Origin: Apostichopus californicus
Taxonomy: Eukaryota > Echinodermata > Holothuroidea > Aspidochirotida > Stichopodidae
Assembly (NCBI GenBank): GCA_020650975.1
Contig: JAIPMN010005477.1
Coordinates: 8,209 to 30,368 of the forward strand
Reading direction: 5' to 3'
Length of the DNA: 22,160 nt
Position 1 is the first letter of the stretch. Each line of letters starts with the position of its first letter. This document shows positions 9,390 to 18,311 of the stretch, piece after piece. Position numbers and translations under genes: made by a program. Below the pieces are notes generated by a model. The model was not told the DNA's origin. It did not search any database and saw only the letters and a program-made list of their open reading frames with translations.

Positions 9390-12300
9390 CTGTTGGAGCA
9401 AAAAGAAAGACTTAGCAGTTAGTTTTATCTCACTATGCTACTGAAAAAATGTACATTTCAGCATTCATATTTCTGAATTTGGGAAATGTTTTTCAAGCAA
9501 CTGCTTATTTATGCCAATCACATAACACAGGTTGATAACAAAATACTGTTGACCTGTTGTATTAGTGTTGCAAAAAGTGCTTCAAGGAGCTGTTAGCATT
9601 CAGTGGCTAACCTAGAACAATTGTACTTAACTTGCCAATTTTAGGAAATATGTTTAAAATTAAACACATTAGTAAACATTATAGACACATTTGCTTCCAC
9701 AGGCTAAATAAACAGTCAAGGGATTGGAGGAAAGCTCATCCTTGATCATGAATATGCATTCCAGAATGATTCAAGTGAACACAAGTACGTACGATACAGA
9801 GGGTTTCATAATGATGATAATGTTATTGCTTACAACAATAAAAACCTGACATGTGATATTTCCCTTAATATAATAAAACTAAAACTGCCCAAAATGTTAC
9901 ATTACCAAATCCTTTTATTGACTTTTACACCAATAGCTTTACCTTATTGGATCTATTGGGTCATGATAAACTTCTGTTCTAGGTGGTAGTACGCCGATAC
10001 TGCTGTTCAGCGATTCACTTCTTGCTAAAGCTACCACAAACCCATAGAAAGTGCTTCTTGAGGCTTTACTCTGAATGTCAAGCAGGACAGATGCAGGGGG
10101 GTATCTAGAAGTAAGGCAGAAACCAAAATTGTATACATTTTGAAAGACTTTCAGGTGGTCTAAAGCTACAGAATTCTTGTCGTAGACGTGAACTGCGATT
10201 AGTTATGACAGTATATCACTTAAACATACATTCCAATACACATTCATCTTATCAAACAATCTCTGCTTGTTTAAAGCAGACAGCAAAACTTAATTGTGGA
10301 TTTCAGAACCGAGGATCCCATTGTTTTTTTTCCATTGTTCAAATCCACTTACCCTAACCTTAATTATACCACTGAACAAAAGAATTCTTGCGAGGACATG
10401 GTTATTCTTCAGAAATCACATCCGAGGACCTGGAGTTCTTTTGTTCAAGTCCTCAGGCAGAATACAAAACAAACGTACACACACACGCATACGCATATAC
10501 ACACACCCATCCGCCTGCATGACTACAAAGGTTACGATTATCATCGAAAACCCCAAAAGTTGAAAAGGGTACACAAACCCACCTATCAAATTTAGCTAAT
10601 ACTACAGAGACTTTTGTGAAAACGAACTCCCCTGCCCCGCCTGCCCTCCTGCCCCTCCCCCCAAACCGGTTTTCAACCTTTTTACAAACAAAAAACCACC
10701 AACCTGTATCCTATATCCTGCATATCATGCATCACAGCATCAACAAAGTGTTTACTTTCTAGGCCCTCTAGAGGCATGGCGATGCCCTCTAGGGGCATGG
10801 TGGTGCCCTCCAGGGCTGCTGCTGCAGTGGTAGCAGCAGTAGCAGACTGATTTGTTGAGGCACTTGGAATGTAAACTGTCCCTCTAGGACTCCTCACTGT
10901 GGTTAATAATTTGTCATAGATGTCAGAACAGCGCTCCAAAAATTCTAGGAATGAAGAAAAGATGATTAAAAACAATTATGAATTCATCGGGAGGCACTGA
11001 GATGATATAGTGCTGGGGGTAGGGGGGGGGGAGGGGTAGAATGAATTCAATGCTTTATTGTACATACAGACCTTCTAATTCCATTTCTTTCTGTGCCAAT
11101 CCAAACATATATTTATTTGGGTTTATTTGGATTAAAGCACTGTTAAGGTCCATATGTTCTCAAGTCTTATCATGATTTTTATTTGTTCATGACAGGTGCG
11201 GATCCAAGGAGAAGGGGATGTGTGGGGGGGGGGGGTGTACCCATCTGTTTCAAATAGACCTAAAGGTATGTCATAGATTGGATGTACATCAAGAGTGAAT
11301 CAGCAATAAACACCATGTTGTCTGTGGTCATTCAGAGCAACTATTTCACTGCATCCCTCTCAATTGAATAGAAAATAGCAGTGTGTGTGTTAATGCAATA
11401 GAAATAGTAAGACCATGGAAGATTTGATATACAGTTAACTGCACTGGTTGGATTTGTGGACACTAAGGAATCAAAACTTAAGGTAAGTTACTAAGTAAGG
11501 TTACATTAAATAAAAGTCTGTCTTAGACGAAACATCTTTCAAAACAACGGTTATCTTGCTTTTGGCTATAAATATCCCAATTGCCTTAACTGGCTTCAAG
11601 GGTAGTTAAGAATGATGATACTTAACCTGCCTGCATTCAATGTATGAACTTCAATCTACCTAAACCTTCACAAAATGGTAACATTTAAGCACTGTGATCC
11701 CCCTCCCCCCACCCCCCCACCCCCGCATTGACACAATTCAAGATTGACTGCCCACTTCCTCCAAATATATCATTCTGAAGGCTGACAAGATGTACAATTA
11801 TCGTGTTAAACTCAAAGGGTATAGATATATATATTTTTGGTTTACCCTCATAGTAGAGTTGCAACTGAAAGGCATAAAGAAAATCAGCAAACGATGTGAG
11901 GGAATCCATGGCATCTTCCAAAAAGATGATACAAGCAGTCTTCTGCACCAGGTCCAGGGGAAAGTTGGGACAGATTAAACACAGCAGGGAATGGTATTCT
12001 CTGACATTCAGAAGATCTAGATGAAGAAAGAAAATTGGTCATTTCAATGAGAGCAAACAGCCAGTTAATTTCATTGAAACTTACTCGAATTTAATTTCAT
12101 CGAAATACTTAATTACACACTTAATTTAATTAAACACTTAACTTAATTAAACACTTAATTACACTTAATTAACTACACTTAATTAACTAATTACACTTTA
12201 ATTACACTTTAATTAAACTTAATTACACTTTAATTAAATACTTCACTTAATTAAACACTTAATTACACTTTAATTACACTTAATTAAACTTAATTACACT

Positions 12301-15300
12301 TTAATTAAACACTTAACTTAATTAATCACTTAATTACACTTATTTTCATCGAAACTCACTCGAAACTTACATTTTATTACTTTTTACCCATAGAGCTTTA
12401 CATACCAATACTTCTAAGACATTATTTACACTTACCTATTTACTTACTTTTTCTTACATTTATATTCTCCTACCTTCCAGATTTAACTTTACTATACATT
12501 TAATCAAACCTACCTCTATTTGCTTATACCTACAATTATTTACAATGACATTACTTCTACTTACACATAAATATAACAACATTTATATTCTTGGAATTTT
12601 CCCATTTCTTGTATTTTTCATGTTCCACCTATCTACATCTACATTCACTTGCATTTATTTATTTTGCTTGCACATACAATTTCCTTCCTTGACACATTAA
12701 CTCAAACTTACATCAACTTATACTTGCCTACATTTAATAATATCAGTAATTTATTCTTCTTTCCATTACTTACAATTTTGCAAAAAATCAAAAAGTGTTT
12801 AAACTCTCTAAACATGTGTCGAAATGCATAAACTTGTGGTACATGGAACACACAACAGCCTTTTTATCTGAATTTACACCGATGTGATCTCAGTTAATTC
12901 CAACCATACATCACAAACTCTCAATCACTCACCCACCCACCCACCCACCCAATCATTTCAACTTATTCAGGTCAACATTCAGATGGAGTTTAACGGAAAC
13001 ATAAGAAATCTGAGCAGAAACTTTAGCCTAAGGTGACCAGAAAATCGGGGACAGTCCCCGATTACAGTGTGCTGTCCCCGATGAACAAGTGTCCCCGAAA
13101 ATGTCCCCGATTTGTCAAAATGTTCAGGAATTTCGAAAATATCCCACATTATTAGTAAAATAATTGTAAAAACAAACTAACTAACCAGTATTTCAGGTGG
13201 GCCAGTGTAAAGTGGACACACTGTTAAAATATGCTAGATCGATCTAGCCTAGCACACTTTCGTAAGGTAAGTAAATTTCATCTAAGAACAAGCTATATTT
13301 TTGAAAATAAAATTGATTTAAAAAGTGCTTCTAAGTATCACCATTTTACATCTAAGCACCTTAGGCACTTGAAAATTTTCCAAAGGGGAGGTGACACAAC
13401 GCAATAAATGTCCCTGATTCCAGTCAGGCAAATATGGTCACCTTACTTTAGCCATAACCATCACAATGACTCAATTGTCTCTAATAGCATTTTAAGCTAA
13501 TGATGCTGTAATTACTACACATAACATGAAAGTAAATACATCTCACAGGGGTTGATCGATTCTTACAGGTGGAGGTAGTTTTTACCATTGATGATTTTCC
13601 CATCTGACAAAGGGAAAACCTCAAACTATATTTAAATCTTTCCAAATCATACATATTCATTGCAGAAGTGTATAATACCTCCTCAAATGATTAAAAATAA
13701 ATTGTATTAAATATTAGGTTGTAATATTTTACAGTTAAGAAAAAGTCATGGCCAATAACAGGAAATTCCCGGATATTTTCCAAAACATCTTCGCATTGAG
13801 AGAAACTATTCCTTGCTCACCAATATATACATGAAAATTGACTCTTTTTGTGTTAATGACATGCAAAAGGCAGCTAATAACTGAATATTGACTTGAAAAA
13901 AAGGATTCAAAGGTACAGTAATATCCATGGATGATCATGGTGATAGTAATTTATCTGGTTTTTACCAGTACTCTCCCATTTTCTTTTCAGCCAAGAGATC
14001 TTTAACAGAGGAATTATTCTATATGTACACCACATCTTGCCAATTGACACCAAAACAATTACATTACCTCCACTTTTTCCAATTTGTCGAAAGCATATCC
14101 AGAAAGACCGAATGAAAGAAGCACGATTATGGGGAGTTGCACGGACAAACTGGTATTCCCTATAGAGAGTGTGGTTACCTTTTCTCAGTGTGCTAAAGCT
14201 TTGCAGGAGAAAAAGTGTATGTCAAAAAGTTAGGATATATGTAAATTAATGGTTAGTTAATAATCAGAATTAAAACTCTTCAAATTGCATTGTCATGATT
14301 GCCACTGTACATAGTTTTAGGATATCCAAACATTCATTTAACCAGCTTTCATATAACCGTGCAGGTAAAGTCAAATGGGGTGGGGGATGTGAGGGGGGGG
14401 GTTGAACCCTTGCCCATTAAAGAAATAAGGTCAGAACTGACCTTAGAGGATTATCTTGAGTTCTGACACATGATAGCAATATACTAATAAATTGTCTATT
14501 GTATCAAAGTCCAAGAGGATTTTCCTGGGGTTGGTTATGTGACATCATGGAATAAATTGGATAAATTAAGCACTTACTATTCCTGAAAGAACTGAGCAGG
14601 ATCAATTTTTGGATAGTCTTCTTTAAAATCAAGGAGTTGTTGTATAGCATCTTCAAGGTAGAGCAAAATATGATGCTTTGCTGCAGAAAAGATTTAAGAA
14701 TGTATGTAAGAGTAGGATCCAGGCATCACTATCCAGAAGAAGAAATAAGCTGCCAGCAAGTTATATGTTCATGTCAACAGTTGCTAAATATTACTTATAC
14801 GTTATAGTGTATGATAGTGCATTACTGTATGTATTTGTGTATGAACCAGGAAAAATCAGGTCTAAGTATGTCAAGCCTCAATGTTTAAAGTGAATTTTTT
14901 AAGGGGCATTCATATGAGGTATCAGTAATGCATAAGGTCGTGTCTATTGGCACGTGCACGTGCCAATAACAACCGTAATTGTTACGTTGACGTACCAATA
15001 AGCATCGATATTCGCACGAACATGCTTGTGCTTATAGACAGTGACTTTGCACACGAAGGCGTACTAATAAGGATTGTTATTCGCACGAATGTGTATGTGG
15101 GGTATAAGTAGGCATGTAGTGATTAGAAAAGCACTGCCAATAAACATTTATATTCGCACGAACGTGTTCGTACTGAGTAGGCGGGGAAGGTAAACCATGG
15201 CCCCAACCAGTGTTGGGTGTGCTCGGTCGATTCCCCCCCTGGCCCCCCCCCCTTAGGTTTTTCGGTAGATGAAAATTTGCTGATTCTCAAAAAATGGTTA

Positions 15301-16073
15301 TCTTTTTAAAAATCAATAGCCAAATCTGTTAAATATGAGAGAAATCAGAGATGTGATTAATTCTGGGAAAATTCGGAGAAATAGTTAAAGATTTTGTTGG
15401 AATATTTCAGAAAAGATTTGCAGATATCCTTTGAACATAACCCTGGAAATCCCCATAGTTATCAAATTACTGTTCTATTGTCATGCACTGCTGTGTTATT
15501 GTCCATTGATGTCCTGTTCATCCCTCCCGGCCAGCAAATATCAGGACAGTTCATTGGTTACATCAACCACGAGCGCTGATTGGTCAAGTTACATGTGTGC
15601 GAATAGTCAATGTTATTCGCACGATTACGTTCGTGCGAATAGCCACAACGAATGCATAAACTATACTATATTAAACTATACTAAATTAGTTGTTATTTAA
15701 CAAATAACAAATAACTAGTGTTGTTGACTTGACTCAATAACAACTTCAAATACACAAAGGCAATCTTCCGGCCCTAACTTGGGTAGGCTGAGTGAAATCG
15801 TTTAGCCAAAGGCCTAGGCCTGTCGTTGGTAAGTTAGTGTACATGATGCAAACCTACTGTATGCTATGACTAGTCTGTTGCTAACCTAGGGTAATTAAGT
15901 TTGACATTGGCCCTAACTGTTAGGCGTAACGGTCTACTTCATGCTACAGTAAGTTAGTATGAGGATGAGATTAGCCTACCCAAATAATCCTCTGGTGTTA
16001 AAGAAAACTTGTCCTCGGTTGTGTTATTGGGAGCAGTCCTACCGTTCTTTGTCTGTTCGTATTCGGCCATCAT
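9329..16073 (-). CDS. CSTPP1: CSTPP1 (C11orf49) homologue, centriolar-satellite regulator of tubulin polyglutamylation
   Basis: In vertebrates CSTPP1 sits at centriolar satellites and helps organise the tubulin polyglutamylase complex (TTLL1, TPGS1, TPGS2, LRRC49, NICN1). Exons in transcript order are 16073-15980, 14680-14578, 14198-14068, 12016-11846, 10944-10704, 10104-9943 and a candidate 9389-9329. All phases agree and give 321 codons with stop (320 residues); the human protein is about 330. Matches to my memory of the human protein run collinearly: YLEDAIQQLL; FFQEYF; LYREYQFVRATPHNRASF; REYHSLLCLICPNFPLDLVQ; EDAMDSLTSFADFLYAFQLQ; and STFYGFVVALAR...HDP. The start could be either of two adjacent ATGs (16073 or 16070). 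It is divergent from SAAL1 and upstream of the TBC gene on the same strand. Confidence 0.88.
9390..9942. other. CSTPP1 intron 6
   Basis: Plain AT-rich sequence. It contains AATAAA words on the plus strand, but I see no gene there. Confidence 0.5.
9943..10104 (-). CDS. CSTPP1: CSTPP1 exon 6
   Basis: The acceptor is ACTTCTAG and the donor GTAAAG. It encodes YPPASVLLDIQ, then SKASRSTFYGFVVALARSES and EVYHDPIDPI (about residues 248-300). TFYGF followed by a HDP motif matches the C-terminal third of the vertebrate protein. Confidence 0.87.
10105..10703. other. CSTPP1 intron 5
   Basis: Contains the CA-like repeat and a C-rich tract at about 10628-10663. Overlapping plus-strand open frames at 10294-10595 look non-coding. 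Confidence 0.6.
10471..10510. repeat. (CA)n-like microsatellite
   Basis: An imperfect run of ACACAC interrupted by GCATACGCAT in CSTPP1 intron 5. Confidence 0.8.
10704..10944 (-). CDS. CSTPP1: CSTPP1 exon 5 with internal peptide repeats
   Basis: It begins FLERCSDIYDKLL, matching the vertebrate helix, and ends ESKHFVDAVMHDMQDIGY. Between these is a low-complexity linker: a Thr/Ala run followed by LEGTTMPLEGIAMPLEGLE, a 7-residue repeat coded by about 21-bp repeats. The linker position matches a variable region in human CSTPP1. The donor is GTTGGT, weaker than its neighbours. Confidence 0.85.
10945..11845. other. CSTPP1 intron 4
   Basis: Contains G-runs (about 11023-11036, 11223-11235) and a C-run (11699-11725). 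No exon is seen. Confidence 0.6.
11846..12016 (-). CDS. CSTPP1: CSTPP1 exon 4
   Basis: The acceptor is TTCATCTAG and the donor GTAAAC. It encodes LLNVREYHSLLCLICPNFPL and then EDAMDSLTSFADFLYAFQLQ (about residues 111-163). This is the best-conserved block against the vertebrate protein. Confidence 0.9.
12069..12363. repeat. AT-rich array of TTAATTACACT-type units with flanking direct repeats
   Basis: Dense repeats of CACTTAATTA and variants fill about 12090-12340. The array is bracketed by near-identical 20-bp direct repeats, TTTCATTGAAACTTACTCGA (12069-12088) and its two-mismatch copy at 12344-12363. It lies in CSTPP1 intron 3. Confidence 0.9.
12931..12951. repeat. (CCCA)n microsatellite
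   Basis: About five CCCA units in CSTPP1 intron 3, roughly 70 bp left of the hAT element. Confidence 0.85.
13021..13453. mobile_element. hAT-type non-autonomous DNA transposon (MITE) with 8-bp TSD
   Basis: The element spans 13029-13445 (417 bp). It starts TAAGGTGACCAGA and ends TGGTCACCTTA, inverted over the first 11 bases, with further subterminal similarity (ATCGGGGACA against ATCAGGGACA). It is flanked by perfect 8-bp direct repeats CTTTAGCC at 13021-13028 and 13446-13453. An 8-bp duplication with a GGTGACCA-type terminus is characteristic of hAT elements. The left end also carries several TCCCCGA words. There is no transposase. It lies in CSTPP1 intron 3. Confidence 0.85.
14068..14198 (-). 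CDS. CSTPP1: CSTPP1 exon 3
   Basis: The acceptor is TCCTGCAAAG and the donor GTAATG. It encodes FSTLRKGNHTLYREYQFVRA and then TPHNRASFIRSFWICFRQIG (about residues 67-106). The motif ATPHNR is a hallmark of the family. Confidence 0.88.
14199..14577. other. CSTPP1 intron 2
   Basis: Contains a G-rich stretch at about 14379-14402; nothing else is recognised. Confidence 0.6.
14578..14680 (-). CDS. CSTPP1: CSTPP1 exon 2
   Basis: The acceptor is TTTTCTGCAG and the donor GTAAGTG. It encodes AKHHILLYLEDAIQQLLDF and KEDYPKIDPAQFFQE (about residues 32-65), with a split Tyr66. This is the conserved N-terminal helical region of the family. Confidence 0.87.
14927..15659. mobile_element. Candidate MITE with 9-bp TSD and internal 70-bp repeats
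   Basis: Perfect 9-bp direct repeats AATGCATAA at 14927-14935 and 15651-15659 bracket a 715-bp interval. Its ends are imperfect inverted repeats (left GTCGTGTCTATTGGCACG, right end reversed GTTGTGGCTATTCGCACG). The left part holds about three degenerate 70-bp repeats, each with ATTCGCACGAAY; the right part carries the same word inverted. A 9-bp duplication would suit a Mutator-like element, but no family is certain. It has no coding capacity and lies in CSTPP1 intron 1. Confidence 0.6.
14945..14968. repeat. 24-bp perfect palindrome with E-boxes
   Basis: The half TATTGGCACGTG is followed directly by its reverse complement CACGTGCCAATA. It contains two overlapping CACGTG E-boxes and two inverted ATTGG (CCAAT) words. 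It lies just inside the left end of the candidate MITE and is probably part of its terminal structure rather than a host regulatory site. Confidence 0.7.
15980..16073 (-). CDS. CSTPP1: CSTPP1 exon 1 (start codon)
   Basis: Two adjacent ATGs begin MMAEYEQTKNGRTAP and the exon ends in SLTPEDYL. The donor is GTAGGC in phase 1. The ending PEDYL then AKHH lines up with the PDYEYLAQRH region of the human N-terminus, although the first 25 residues do not match. Confidence 0.75.
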
Positions 16074-17270
16074 GAAAAGTAACTTTGTCAATTATATACT
16101 GTACTCCTAACCCTAAACTTGTTAATCTGCCACCAGCAAAACCCTGATTGTTGCAAGCAACAGTGTCCTGTTTTCTCAATATACAACGTTATGCATAACG
16201 TAGGCCTGGGATGTGGTGAGCTTAGCGTCGTTTGTTGCTACACAGCACTAGAGCATATCTAACGTATGTAAGTTCTAGTTGTTCTGTGGTTTCACCTAAC
16301 AGAGATAATGGCGCAATTCCAAAATAAGCATCCACTTCTGGTTACACTTTCGAGTGCTGTTCAACTTCTTACTGACAGTGGCGTCCCCAAATGTGTGTTG
16401 AGGGGGGGGGGGGGGGCTGGGGACCGTGCCCTCCCACAAAACCCCAATGCGAGTTGTAGTGTTAACAAATACTCAAACAAAAACATTTTTTACAAAGGAC
16501 GAAACTTATACTTTTTAAGAAAAAGTCACCCAGGAAAGAACCTGGGCACGAAAACCAAACTACCAAACGACTGATCCGCTCTCAACCCCAGTCCCCTTGC
16601 ATCGGGACTGTGACTGTGTGATCATCGTCGACGAAACTTATTATGTAATATGTACATCAGTTTAACTTAATTCAACCGACCATCACAATATAATAACCAC
16701 TTGTTTTCTCACTAACAACTTGGCCCCGACGTGAACCGCTAGTGCTTAAACTTTACTACTTACTATATATAAGTTTTCAACACTCTTCTTCACGTTGTAA
16801 ACTTTCCCCAAACCCTCTTGAGATGGAGGGGCTGAAGTATGCTTCCGCCCCAACTATTCAAGCGGAAAACATCTTTTTGTTCTCTCATAATGGATAATCA
16901 CCTGATTACACCAAATTGCATCTTATGACCCTTAATTATTTAAAAATAGTATCAAAGCAAAGGCCTAATTTCCATTATTTTGTATAACTTTTTGATCCGC
17001 CTCAATTCCTCAATTAAAAACATGAATATCGGACAGACTAAACCCAAAATTTCTTGAACATAAAGTTACGTCAAAAAACAAAATTGATTTTTAGTCATTT
17101 TCTGCTTGTGAAAATGTAGGAAAAGGGCATACATGTACCACACGGTATTTAGAGTATATATATTCTCAAGATGATAATACAAAAAAATACATAGAAGATA
17201 GTACAGAAGCATCAAAATGTTGAAGTATACATACAGTCATCGCAAGAACAATCTTATTTACAATGTAGTT

Positions 17271-17300
17271 ATCACTGCGGGGGAGATCACTGCGGGGGAG
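17271..17300 (+). repeat. Perfect 15-bp tandem duplication
   Basis: ATCACTGCGGGGGAG is repeated exactly twice, back to back. Confidence 0.95.
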
Positions 17301-17482
17301 ATGAGACGAATTTAAAATAGGACAGAATTATGTGTTTTGGGTCGGAGTCAAAGGTCAATTGAGGCCTAAATTGTGTGAAAAAAATGTATCACGGACTCTT
17401 CCTAAATCGACAGTCCGATCAAGGGGTTTAATCTTGGTGGGTATAGGTGCCCGATCATGTAAACTTGTGCCTGCGTGATTGA

Positions 17483-17490
17483 TGACGTCA
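17483..17490. promoter_or_regulatory. Perfect CRE (TGACGTCA) between CSTPP1 and SAAL1
   Basis: The 8-bp palindrome TGACGTCA is the consensus CREB/ATF site. It lies about 0.8 kb upstream of the SAAL1 start and 1.4 kb upstream of CSTPP1. Position and consensus are the only support; it also falls at the junction of the 440-bp duplication. Confidence 0.3.
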
Positions 17491-18283
17491 TAGATCTAAA
17501 GTCAGAAGTCAATAAACAAAATTGTTTTTTAGCCATGTTGTGCTTCTCATCATGTACGGTTATCTATGTCCAACATGATGATGGCTGGACACTTAGCAAT
17601 CTGGTGAAAAAGGTGCAGTATGTAAAAGAACAGCATGAGGAAACCAGTGATCTTTTTCCAGGGGAATGAAACTGCTGAATATGATGCTGATGATGACAAT
17701 TAACAAGTCATTAAACCACAAGGTATGTAGAGAATGATGGAGTAAGTTTAAAATAGTATTTGTGTGGTTGGTTGTTAAGGGTCGAGGTCAATTGATGTCA
17801 AAGGTCACTTGTGCGAAAAAATGTGTCACAAACTCCTGCTGCACCGTAAGGCTGATCAAGTTCAAATGTAACTGTCTGAACAAATGGCGTACTCTTTAGC
17901 AAATTAGGATGCCAAGAGTAAAGTCATGAAAGAGATGCAATATGCAGCTCCATGGAATTGCCCTCTAATTGGTTGTTAACAGACCTTCATGTAACTCCAT
18001 ATACGTTTTTATACACAAATTAACAAATTAACCATCACGTAATGAAAACAGGCGCATCTGAACGTGTGCCGCAAACGTACACCAATTTACACCATGGATG
18101 TTAGTTCATCACATGTACATGTTTTATCTATGTTGATATCGTGAACGTAACACTTTCTACAATCAACACGTAATTATTTTGCGACCCTTTTGGCGTGCCA
18201 TGTGTAAGTACTCAGTATATATCCGTTCCTCAGTGTATTGACTTTTATAATCTATCCTAAATTTGGCCTAACACCATATCCAA

Positions 18284-18311
18284 ATGTCTCGCGACTCTAA
18301 TGAAGTTTCAG
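18284..18311 (+). CDS. SAAL1: SAAL1 exon 1 (start codon)
   Basis: The ATG at 18284 opens MSRDSNEVS and ends in phase 1 at a GTACTAG donor. Joined to exon 2 it makes GAT (Asp) and continues into RNPSPP, the conserved N-terminus. Only 28 bp long, it is chosen because phase and position fit and the upstream AAA gives a fair start context. Confidence 0.65.

Larger units (their letters stand above)
17061..17905 (+). repeat. Diverged direct duplication of about 440 bp
   Basis: Two stretches repeat in the same order about 435-440 bp apart. ACAAAATTGATTTTTAGTCA (near 17078) recurs near 17515 with few changes, and GTCAAAGGTCA with GTGTGAAAAAA and TGTATCACGGACTC (17346-17398) recurs at about 17786-17853. 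AGGTCA words occur in both. It lies in the CSTPP1-SAAL1 intergenic interval. It is probably an old tandem repeat family. Confidence 0.65.
16074..18283. other. CSTPP1-SAAL1 divergent intergenic interval
   Basis: Should hold both promoters. Visible features are a G-run (about 16402-16416), the 440-bp duplication, the 15-bp duplication and one CRE. The plus-strand frame at 16308 (MAQFQNKHPLL) runs through the G-run and matches nothing I know. Confidence 0.6.

Noticed and set aside
8766-9422. Plus-strand 218-codon repeat protein
   Set aside because: The 42-bp unit keeps any stop-free frame open, an in-frame TAG lies shortly upstream, and the non-repeat end overlaps a convincing minus-strand acceptor. 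Kept as a finding, not as a gene.
6011-10104. CSTPP1-TBC fusion gene: CSTPP1 exon 6 (ends phase 2) could splice directly to TBC exon 2 (starts phase 2)
   Set aside because: The TBC gene has its own plausible first exon with a DxxGF motif (7728-7637) and CSTPP1 has its own candidate terminal exon at family length. Phase agreement alone has a one-in-three chance.
10294-10595. Two overlapping plus-strand ORFs
   Set aside because: They lie in a CA-repeat region of a CSTPP1 intron, and two frames open together indicate low complexity rather than coding.
16308-16574. Plus-strand 88-codon ORF starting MAQFQ
   Set aside because: It reads through a long G homopolymer and shows no domain or splice partner.
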